6,809 nt of DNA from Anaerolineae bacterium (GTDB taxonomy: Bacteria > Chloroflexota > Anaerolineae > Promineifilales > Promineifilaceae). The notes beneath the pieces are model-generated. The model was not told the origin of the DNA and did no database searches. It saw nothing but the letters and a program-made list of their open reading frames with translations. Both the position numbers and the translations under genes were made by a program. Positions 1-5,931 of the stretch are shown piece by piece. The stretch spans positions 1 to 6,809 of the forward strand of contig JANQSK010000452.1 in the NCBI GenBank assembly GCA_028284105.1, written 5' to 3'. Each line of letters opens with the position of its first letter. The first letter of the stretch is position 1.

Positions 1-1394
1 TCAGGGCGACCAAAGCGAATGTTGTCTGCAATACTCCCTGAAAAAAGGAAGGGGTCTTGAGGCACAAGCCCAAATTGACGACGTAACGAAGCCTGTGTGA
101 CAGAACGTATATCAACCCCGTCGATGAAGACCGTTCCTCTATTCACCTCATAAAAGCGAGGAATCAGGTTGGCGATGGTTGTTTTTCCTGCCCCGGTCGG
201 GCCAACAAGGGCGATCGTTTGTCCAGGCTCAATCGTTAAGGAGACTTGTTCTAAAATGGGTTGGCCTTCATCTAAGTATTGAAAAGAGACATCTTTTAGG
301 TGAATACTGCCGTGAATGGGAGGCATCTCTGCGGCATCTTCTCGATCTAAGATAGTAGGAGGCGTGTTGAGTAAATTAAGCACTTGTTCTCCACCGGCCA
401 TCGCTGACTGCATGGTGGTGTAAATGCGACTAAGTTCTTGAATAGGCTGAAAAAAGCGGGTTACATAGGCCATAAAAGCAACCATGATGCCTAATGTTAC
501 ATCTTCTGCTATTACGGCTCGACCACCAAAGTAGAGAACAATGGCCATTGCCAGCACCCCTAAGAATTCTATTGAAGGCAAAAATATAAATGACAGCCGA
601 ATAGCATCGACATGAGCTTGCCGGTTGTCATCATTGACCTGCTCAAATTGAGATTCGATGAAGGATTCTTGGGCGAAGGTTTGAATAACCCGAATGCCGT
701 TGATGTTTTCAGCCAAATTGCCTACAAGTTCAGCCACCCGTCTGCGGGTTAGCCTAAAAGCCCCTTTTGCATTTCGGGAAAAGATGGTCGTCACACCAAT
801 CATAAGGGGCAAAACAGTAAAGGTAAGGAGCGCTAGTTGAGGGCTCATGGTAAGCATCACAAAGATGATGCCAATCAGGACGAGAATATCTCCGATTAAT
901 GAAATGAGCCCTTGGGTTAGTAAATCATTGATGACAGCGACATCATTGATAACGCGCGAAACGGTCACCCCAATGATAGTGCGGTCATGATAGCTAAGTG
1001 GAAGCTTTTGCAAATGATGCATCATCGCCTGACGCACATCGGCAAGGACCCGCTGAGAGGTCCAGCCTAATAGATATTGTTGCGCCATGGTGGTCACATA
1101 AAGCAGGAGATAGGTGATGGCTATCCAAATAGCAATGGTGGATAGGCCGCTATTGTTCCCTTGGGCAATAAAGTCATCAATGGCTACTTTGATGAGGTAG
1201 GGTGTGAGCAAAGTGAGTCCTGTGATAACAAGCAGAAGAAGAGAAGCATAAATCATATTACGGCGATACGGTCGTATAAAAACGAGCATTCCCACGATGA
1301 CGTTTTTGTTGAAAAAACGACCGTCTTTTCCTTCTTTACCAAATTGATTGATAGCGCCTTTAGGACCCATGTTGGGACTAAAAGAAAAACTCAT
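1..1394 (-). CDS. ABC exporter half-transporter, second subunit (partial, C-terminus beyond the window)
   Basis: This is a membrane-spanning half of an ABC exporter (type I fold, MDR/MsbA-like), with 464 residues visible of a protein that is usually about 600 long. My translation gives a polar N-terminal tail of about 35 residues, then a six-helix transmembrane domain (about 36-330). The nucleotide-binding domain begins near 360, with Walker A GPTGAGKTT at 398-406 and the Q-loop at Gln446 (VPQDPFLFSGSIADNI). The signature motif, Walker B and H-loop lie past the left edge, so whether its own ATP site is intact cannot be seen. The start ATG (1394-1392) overlaps the stop of the upstream ABC gene as ATGA. 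A purine-rich AAGGGGG (about 1404-1410) lies 9 bases upstream and supports this start. The tandem arrangement suggests that the two halves form a heterodimer in the cytoplasmic membrane. The substrate is unknown: drugs, lipids or peptides are all possible. Confidence 0.93.
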   Translation of the reverse strand, partial: MSFSFSPNMGPKGAINQFGKEGKDGRFFNKNVIVGMLVFIRPYRRNMIYASLLLLVITGLTLLTPYLIKVAIDDFIAQGNNSGLSTIAIWIAITYLLLYVTTMAQQYLLGWTSQRVLADVRQAMMHHLQKLPLSYHDRTIIGVTVSRVINDVAVINDLLTQGLISLIGDILVLIGIIFVMLTMSPQLALLTFTVLPLMIGVTTIFSRNAKGAFRLTRRRVAELVGNLAENINGIRVIQTFAQESFIESQFEQVNDDNRQAHVDAIRLSFIFLPSIEFLGVLAMAIVLYFGGRAVIAEDVTLGIMVAFMAYVTRFFQPIQELSRIYTTMQSAMAGGEQVLNLLNTPPTILDREDAAEMPPIHGSIHLKDVSFQYLDEGQPILEQVSLTIEPGQTIALVGPTGAGKTTIANLIPRFYEVNRGTVFIDGVDIRSVTQASLRRQFGLVPQDPFLFSGSIADNIRFGRP

Positions 1395-3148
1395 ATGTGT
1401 ATGCCCCCTTCTGGATGATGTTGGATGTTGTGAACGCGTTGGTACAGATCAGACTGTTGGAGAAGCATCTTGTGGGTGCCTTGATCGCGAATACGGCCGT
1501 TTTCCAATAATAAAATCTGGTCAGCCCGCTGGATGGTGCTCAGCCTGTGGGCAATGATAAATGTCGTCCGACCCTTCATCAAAAAATCGAGCGCCTTTTG
1601 GATGAGATGTTCTGTGTTTGTGTCTACGCTCGCTGTAGCATCATCGAGGATGAGAATGCGGGGATTGGTAATCAAGGCACGGGCGATGGCGAGTCGCTGC
1701 TTTTGCCCTCCTGAGAGCGTGATTCCCCGTTCACCAACTTCTGTATCATACCCATCCGGCATGGCCATAATGAATTCATGGGCTTGGGCGTTTTTGGCAG
1801 CTTGTATTATCTCTTCTTCCGTAGCGTTAGGGTGGCCAAAGATGATGTTTTCTCGGATGGTGGCTGCAAACAAAATGGTGTCTTGCATCACAAAACCGAT
1901 TTGACTGCGCAAAGAGTGAAGAGTGTGATTTTTAATCATACGGCCGTCTATCAATATCTCGCCATTAGTGGGATCGTAAAACCGGGCCACAAGGTTGATA
2001 AGTGTCGTTTTTCCGGAGCCTGTGCCACCCATGAGCGCGATAATTTGGCCAGGTTCGGTTTCAAAGCTGATGTTGTTCAGGACGTCATTGCCGTTAGGGT
2101 AGGCAAAAGAGACGTTGTTAAAGCGAATACGGCCGTTGATCCTGGACAAGGGCTTGGCGTCGGGAGCATCTTTGACGTCAATGGGTGTATCTAAAATAGC
2201 AAAGAGGCGTTCCCCAGCTGAGGCGGCGATAGCAAACATGGGGATGATCCGTCCAATTAGACGAATAGGGCGAACCAGCATTGCCAAATAGGTGGTGAAG
2301 GCAACCAGCTCCCCGAGCGTCAGCACGTTTTGGGTAACTAGCCAGCCCCCATACCAGATGATAAAGACGGTGCCAAAGTTAGCAATGAGGTCTAACTGCG
2401 GTGCGTTGACGGCTTGTATTTTGGCGGACTCGACGGAGAGTTTGAACCACTTCTCATTTTCAACAGTAAATCGTTCCAATTCGAGTTTTTCTTGGCCAAA
2501 TGCTTTAACAATTCGAGCCCCACGTAAATTTTGTTCTATTTGGGTCGTTAATGCGCCAAGCTGGTCCTGGATTCGATAAGAGAGGGGGCGAATGAGACGG
2601 CCAAAGGTGTAGGCTCGATGGAGCAAAAGGGGCAGTGTCATGATAATGAGCCCCGCCAGGGTAAGGTTCATCGTGAGCAGAAAGACGGCCGTTAATATGA
2701 TCAGCACACTTCCTTCTACAATGCGTAAGACTGCTCGGCCGGTTAAAAAGCGGATACGTTCCACATCCTGCAGCGCTCGAGACAAAATCTGTCCCGCTTC
2801 TGTTTGATCGTGGAATGAAAAGGAAAGCGCCGTAAGCTTTTGAAGGAGCTCATTGCGGATATCAAAGGCGACCCTTTGAGAGGCTTGTTCAGTCCAATCC
2901 CCTTGAAAATAGATCATTACGCCTTTAATAAAGGTGAGGAGTAAAAGGATGCCAATGGCCTGACTTAAAAGGGACAAATTTCTTTGGAAGATACCGGAAT
3001 CGATGGCCCAACGAATGATCTGCGGGACAAAAAGGTTGATACCGTTGATACCGATCATTAGTCCGTATATGCCGATTTGGGCGTTGAGATACGGCCGTAA
3101 ATAACCAAAACAGCGTTTGAGAATTTGTGTATCAGAGTTTGAATTCAT
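1391..3148 (-). CDS. ABC exporter half-transporter, first subunit, degenerate Walker B
   Basis: This is a complete 585-residue ABC exporter half with a transmembrane domain (about 15-315) fused to a nucleotide-binding domain (about 338-575), a normal length for the family. Visible motifs are Walker A GGTGSGKTT (374-382), Q-loop Gln422, signature LSGGQ (478-482), Walker B ILILDD (498-503) and the H-loop His534 (IIAHRLST). Asp503 replaces the usual catalytic Glu after Walker B. This is typical of the degenerate subunit in heterodimeric exporters such as TM287/288 and BmrCD, so it probably pairs with the next gene. It begins 7 bases after the preceding propeller gene and overlaps the next ABC gene by 4 bases. 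There is no clear Shine-Dalgarno sequence before the ATG (upstream bases AAAATTGA), so translation may depend on coupling to the upstream gene. Five copies of the ACGGCCGT palindrome lie inside. The transported substrate cannot be told from the sequence. Confidence 0.95.
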   Translation of the reverse strand: MNSNSDTQILKRCFGYLRPYLNAQIGIYGLMIGINGINLFVPQIIRWAIDSGIFQRNLSLLSQAIGILLLLTFIKGVMIYFQGDWTEQASQRVAFDIRNELLQKLTALSFSFHDQTEAGQILSRALQDVERIRFLTGRAVLRIVEGSVLIILTAVFLLTMNLTLAGLIIMTLPLLLHRAYTFGRLIRPLSYRIQDQLGALTTQIEQNLRGARIVKAFGQEKLELERFTVENEKWFKLSVESAKIQAVNAPQLDLIANFGTVFIIWYGGWLVTQNVLTLGELVAFTTYLAMLVRPIRLIGRIIPMFAIAASAGERLFAILDTPIDVKDAPDAKPLSRINGRIRFNNVSFAYPNGNDVLNNISFETEPGQIIALMGGTGSGKTTLINLVARFYDPTNGEILIDGRMIKNHTLHSLRSQIGFVMQDTILFAATIRENIIFGHPNATEEEIIQAAKNAQAHEFIMAMPDGYDTEVGERGITLSGGQKQRLAIARALITNPRILILDDATASVDTNTEHLIQKALDFLMKGRTTFIIAHRLSTIQRADQILLLENGRIRDQGTHKMLLQQSDLYQRVHNIQHHPEGGIHI

Positions 3149-3155
3149 TCAATTT

Positions 3156-4076
3156 TTATATTGAGAATTGAGCAATTGAATCTCCTTCAAAACTGCCCAT
3201 GAAAATGGTGCCATTTTGTTCTCGAACGCCGGTGACAAAGTGATAAACATCTTTGTCACCCTCATATAGTTTAACAAGATTGCCTTGAAGATCGTACGCC
3301 CCTAATCGGCAGAATAAGGGTTGCTCAGGCTGGAGCGCCTGTGGGAGTCTAGCAATAAGGAAGCGCATGAAATAGGGGAGGCTATGAAGCTGTTTTAGAA
3401 TGTCGCTCACTGGAGAAACAAGTGCCACCCAAATCAATCCGTCAGATCCAATAGCCAAGTTATCTGGTAAGCCAGGCAATTCGGTGGCAAACATATCTTG
3501 TTGCCCTGCTTTTTCGCCTGTGAGCCATAAGCGATTGATACAAGCAAGCCCCGTTTGTGCGACTAAAACAAATGATTGATCGGGGGCAACGATGACGCCA
3601 TTGGCAAACAATAGCTCATCCATCACGACCTCAACACGCCCATCTGGATAACGGCAAAGTAGGCGGCCAGTTGGCACCTTATCCACAATGTCTTTTGCTG
3701 CTTCGGTTTCAATGTTTCGCTGAGAAGAGTCGCTAAAAAAGATACGGCCGTCTTCCGCCACGGCCGGGTTATTGCAAACGTGTAAAGAGTGGGTTCCTTT
3801 GGCAACCAACGTTTCAATGTGGCCACTCTGAGGTTCAACGGCCAACAACCCCAAATGGGTATCACACACCAAAATCCGGCCATCTGGCAAGAAGTCTAGT
3901 CCAAGAGGACGCCCCCCTGTGTTGACGATCTCACTCATTGAGTCATCAGGGTGAATGCGGAGAATACGGCCGTCTGCGAGACCCGTAATAATCGAGCCAT
4001 CGTGGTCGGGCAAAACATCTTCAGGAGAGTGACCCACATGCGTCACTTTTAAGTTAGAAATAGGGGTAAGATTCAT
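3156..4076 (-). CDS. SMP-30 / strictosidine-synthase-like beta-propeller protein, probable hydrolase or lactonase
   Basis: This 306-residue protein has the repeated blade pattern of the six-bladed propeller superfamily that includes SMP-30/gluconolactonase, paraoxonase and strictosidine-synthase-like proteins. Repeated DGR[IV] turns occur (36-38, 65-67, 109-111, 145-147). The stretch PGLPDNLAIGSDGLIWVALV (201-220), followed by a Leu/Pro-rich insert (about 228-250), is typical of the strictosidine-synthase-like branch. Candidate metal ligands, by analogy with the superfamily, are Glu19 (PEDV), Asn159 (FANGV) and Asp205 (LPDNL). There is no clear signal peptide, so it is probably cytoplasmic. 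The plant alkaloid reaction is not implied; bacterial members are mostly uncharacterised and are thought to hydrolyse lactones or esters. It is the first gene of the minus-strand operon, only 7 bases before the ABC exporter genes. The start at 4076 has a modest AGAAG about 8 bases upstream. Two ACGGCCGT copies lie within (3744, 3966). Confidence 0.85.
   Translation of the reverse strand: MNLTPISNLKVTHVGHSPEDVLPDHDGSIITGLADGRILRIHPDDSMSEIVNTGGRPLGLDFLPDGRILVCDTHLGLLAVEPQSGHIETLVAKGTHSLHVCNNPAVAEDGRIFFSDSSQRNIETEAAKDIVDKVPTGRLLCRYPDGRVEVVMDELLFANGVIVAPDQSFVLVAQTGLACINRLWLTGEKAGQQDMFATELPGLPDNLAIGSDGLIWVALVSPVSDILKQLHSLPYFMRFLIARLPQALQPEQPLFCRLGAYDLQGNLVKLYEGDKDVYHFVTGVREQNGTIFMGSFEGDSIAQFSI
3231..3260. 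repeat. Perfect 10-bp inverted repeat inside the propeller gene
   Basis: GGTGACAAAG (3231-3240) and its exact reverse complement CTTTGTCACC (3251-3260) are separated by a 10-base loop. On the minus-strand mRNA this can form a hairpin about 75-100 bases before the propeller stop codon, shortly upstream of the ABC gene. It encodes the residues GDKDVYHFVT. No T-run follows it, so it does not look like an intrinsic terminator. It could be an mRNA-processing or stability element, or chance. Confidence 0.5.
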
Positions 4077-4122
4077 ATGCAGACTTCTTTTGAGTGGATT
4101 AGTGAAGAACTTCTTTTTCCTT

Positions 4123-4151
4123 ATTATTACTTTGTTACCAAAGTTTTTAAT
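4123..4151 (-). promoter_or_regulatory. Predicted sigma70-like promoter for the propeller/ABC exporter operon
   Basis: Read on the minus strand, a weak -35 ATTAAA (4151-4146) is followed by a 17-base spacer and a -10 AATAAT (4128-4123, five of six consensus bases). Transcription would start near 4116, leaving a leader of about 40 bases before the ATG at 4076. The -35 matches poorly, but the layout mirrors the promoter facing the other way, including the operator-like motif in the spacer. Confidence 0.45.
4129..4144. promoter_or_regulatory. Operator-like palindrome, copy 1
   Basis: ACTTTG-TTAC-CAAAGT is a perfect 6-bp inverted repeat around a 4-base centre. It lies in the spacer of the predicted minus-strand promoter, where a bound repressor would block RNA polymerase. 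With its flank (4123-4138, minus strand GTAACAAAGTAATAAT) it matches a second site at 4186-4201 in 14 of 16 bases, in inverted orientation. I do not recognise the motif as the site of a named regulator, and no regulator gene is in the window. Confidence 0.5.
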
Positions 4152-4172
4152 AGTTCTACCAGTGTATAAAGG

Positions 4173-4201
4173 TTGATTTTCTTATGTAACGAAGTAATTA
4201 T
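4173..4201 (+). promoter_or_regulatory. Predicted sigma70-like promoter for the dehydrogenase/CoA-transferase operon
   Basis: A -35 TTGATT (4173-4178, four of six consensus bases) is followed by a 17-base spacer and a -10 AATTAT (4196-4201, four of six). Transcription would begin near 4208, giving a leader of about 45 bases before the ATG at 4252. The -35 boxes of the two divergent promoters are only 21 bases apart, so polymerase or activator binding at one could affect the other. Confidence 0.45.
4180..4195. promoter_or_regulatory. Operator-like motif, copy 2 (degenerate)
   Basis: Read on the minus strand, ACTTCGTTACATAAGA agrees with copy 1 in 12 of 16 positions. One half-site (ACTTCG) and the TTAC centre are kept, and the other half is weaker. 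It fills 16 of the 17 spacer bases of the predicted plus-strand promoter, so the same protein could repress both operons. The asymmetry suggests weaker binding here than at copy 1. Confidence 0.4.
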
Positions 4202-4239
4202 ACCTATGTCAATTTCACAAAACAGCTTTAAACAAAAGT

Positions 4240-4245
4240 AGAGGA
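4240..4245 (+). promoter_or_regulatory. Ribosome binding site of the acyl-CoA dehydrogenase gene
   Basis: AGAGGA ends six bases before the ATG at 4252. It supports this start, and therefore the long N-terminal extension, over any later in-frame start near the dehydrogenase core. Confidence 0.7.
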
Positions 4246-4251
4246 TGAAAC

Positions 4252-5931
4252 ATGGAGAAAATAGACCAAGCTTCTGAACAAACCCCATCTAGCCCGCTTC
4301 TTGAGCAAGCAATTGAAATAATCTCATTAGCTGACTCTGTGATAACTCAAAGCTTGGTCTCGATGGCTAAAAAGTGTACAGAAAACGGCCGTTTATCAAT
4401 CACAAAACTCGATCAATATCAGCCGACTCTCTATGAAATTGTGAATCAGGCGACCGCGCTCAAAGCAGCCCGTCGATCCGTGCTGTATGCGCAAACGACC
4501 CAACGGGCGTTAACCAGTTTGTTGAGTCAAATTTATGTTGCAGACTGTTGCCATCAGCTGGCTGGCTGGCGTTTCCGTGAAGGAGACTTTGGCTTGCCGG
4601 ATGGGATTATCGAGCAATTTTTGGGGGAAACGGCCGTTTCTCATTTTATCCGAGAGCAATTAAGCGGAGAGAATTTTGAGAAAGCCGCACAGCTTATTGA
4701 ACAAGAACCAATAAATCTTGATGATAATTTTGATGCGCAACATCGTGAATTCCAACTTTTGTTACGTCGTTTTGCCAACGAGCGTATTTTGCCGTTAGCT
4801 GAAGCAATACATCGAGAAGATCAGGACGTGCCTGAGCAGATGATTGATGAATTGGCCGAATTGGGCTGCTATGGGTTGTCGATTCCGGTGCAATATGGAG
4901 GATATCAAGATGATGATGCGCCGGACCATCTACAAATGGTCATTGCCTCAGATGAACTATCTCGGGCTTCATTTGGGACTGCGGGTAGTTTGATTACCCG
5001 ACCTGAGCTACTTTCAAAAGCGCTCTTAAAAGGGGGAACTGAAGCTCAAAAACGCAAATGGTTGCCGTTGATTGCTGGGGGACAAATACAAACGGCCGTT
5101 GCTATTACCGAACCCGATTTTGGCTCTAACGTGGCTGGCTTAACGACTAAAGCTGAGCAGGTTGATGGAGGATGGCGATTAACCGGCACAAAGATGTGGT
5201 GCACCTATGCCGGACGGGCTGAAATTTTGATGGTTCTCGCTCGTACAACTCCGGATATTTCTTTAGGCCATAAAGGTCTAACCCTGTTTATTGTTGAAAA
5301 ACCAGCTGATACGGGTCGTCACTTTCGTCATGAAATAAAGGGGGGTGTTATTCATGGTCGAGCCATTTCCACAATTGGGTATCGGGGTATGCATTCTTAT
5401 GAGGTGGTTTTTGAAAACTATTTCGTGCCAGATGAAAATGTGATTGGTGGGGAAGGCGGACTTGGCAAAGGGTTTTATTTGCAGATGCACGGCTTTGCTG
5501 GGAGTCGTTTGCAAACAGCTGGCCGTGCATTGGGCCTCATCTCAGCGGCTCTAAGTGCGGGTCGCCAATATATTCAAACGAGGCGCGCTTTTAACAAACC
5601 ACTGATGCAATATGGTTTGGTTCGCCATAAGCTTGTCAAAATGATGGCACACAATCAGGCATGTCGACGACTGACATTTTTTGCAGCTTCAGAACTGGAT
5701 AAGGGGCGCGGCGACGTAGCTTCCGCAATGGTCAAACTTCTAACGGCAAGAACGGCTGAATGGATTACTAGAGAAACGCAACAGTGGCATGGGGGTATGG
5801 GATACGCAGAGGAGTTTCCTATTTCAAGACATTTTGTGGATGCGCGGGTGCTGGCAATTTTTGAAGGCGCCGAAGAGGTGCTGGCTTTACGTGTGATTGC
5901 GCGTGGTTTGCTCAAGGAGGAATTGGTATGA
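4252..5931 (+). CDS. mcd: Acyl-CoA dehydrogenase with N-terminal extension, probable (2S)-methylsuccinyl-CoA dehydrogenase
   Basis: This FAD-dependent acyl-CoA dehydrogenase probably oxidises (2S)-methylsuccinyl-CoA to mesaconyl-C1-CoA in the cytoplasm, passing electrons to ETF. At 559 residues it is longer than ordinary members (about 380-400) because of a helical extension of about 160 residues, a known mark of Mcd. From memory, the extension (NGRLSITKLDQ, 45-55) and core segments GSLITRPEL (245-253), GGTEAQKRKWLP (261-272) and IGYRGMHSYE (375-384) look Mcd-like. Family motifs are VAITEPDFGSN (283-293), RRAFNKPL (444-451) and QWHGGMGYAEEFPISR (511-526). The probable catalytic base is Glu538 in AIFEGAEE, aligned with the Glu of the IYEGTSQ motif in medium-chain dehydrogenase. 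Its stop overlaps the start of the next gene as ATGA, so the two are co-translated. That neighbour belongs to a family acting on the proposed product, which supports the call. It could instead be a branched-chain acyl-CoA dehydrogenase: the family is certain, the substrate is not. Confidence 0.75.
   Translation: MEKIDQASEQTPSSPLLEQAIEIISLADSVITQSLVSMAKKCTENGRLSITKLDQYQPTLYEIVNQATALKAARRSVLYAQTTQRALTSLLSQIYVADCCHQLAGWRFREGDFGLPDGIIEQFLGETAVSHFIREQLSGENFEKAAQLIEQEPINLDDNFDAQHREFQLLLRRFANERILPLAEAIHREDQDVPEQMIDELAELGCYGLSIPVQYGGYQDDDAPDHLQMVIASDELSRASFGTAGSLITRPELLSKALLKGGTEAQKRKWLPLIAGGQIQTAVAITEPDFGSNVAGLTTKAEQVDGGWRLTGTKMWCTYAGRAEILMVLARTTPDISLGHKGLTLFIVEKPADTGRHFRHEIKGGVIHGRAISTIGYRGMHSYEVVFENYFVPDENVIGGEGGLGKGFYLQMHGFAGSRLQTAGRALGLISAALSAGRQYIQTRRAFNKPLMQYGLVRHKLVKMMAHNQACRRLTFFAASELDKGRGDVASAMVKLLTARTAEWITRETQQWHGGMGYAEEFPISRHFVDARVLAIFEGAEEVLALRVIARGLLKEELV
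5914..5920 (+). promoter_or_regulatory. Strong ribosome binding site inside the dehydrogenase gene for the CoA-transferase gene
   Basis: AAGGAGG lies seven bases before the ATG at 5928, an almost ideal Shine-Dalgarno sequence and spacing. It sits inside the last codons of the dehydrogenase (Lys-Glu-Glu) and, with the ATGA overlap, points to tightly coupled production of the two enzymes. Confidence 0.85.

Noticed and set aside
83..91. GTAACGAAG, identical to part of operator-like copy 2
   Set aside because: It is a nine-base match inside the second ABC gene without the flanking half-site or promoter context, so it is probably chance.
1267..1325. Near copies of the octamer: ACGGTCGT and ACGACCGT
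   Set aside because: Each has one mismatch that breaks the palindrome. They were not counted with the 11 exact copies.
1161..2579. Several plus-strand open frames opposite the ABC exporter genes
   Set aside because: They lie antisense to clearly conserved ABC transporter sequence, show no recognisable family and have no convincing ribosome binding sites.
4105..4115. Short inverted repeat AAGAA-C-TTCTT in the leader of the propeller gene
   Set aside because: Arms of five bases in a purine/pyrimidine-rich leader are expected by chance, and no T-run follows that would make a terminator.
4077..4251. Possible small RNA or small protein in the divergent intergenic region
   Set aside because: The region is AT-rich and fully accounted for by two promoters, leaders and the operator-like motifs. 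I found no stable structure or credible open frame with a ribosome binding site.
5278..5915. Minus-strand open frames inside the acyl-CoA dehydrogenase gene
   Set aside because: They are antisense to the conserved catalytic region and their composition shows no protein family, so they are by-products of the real gene.
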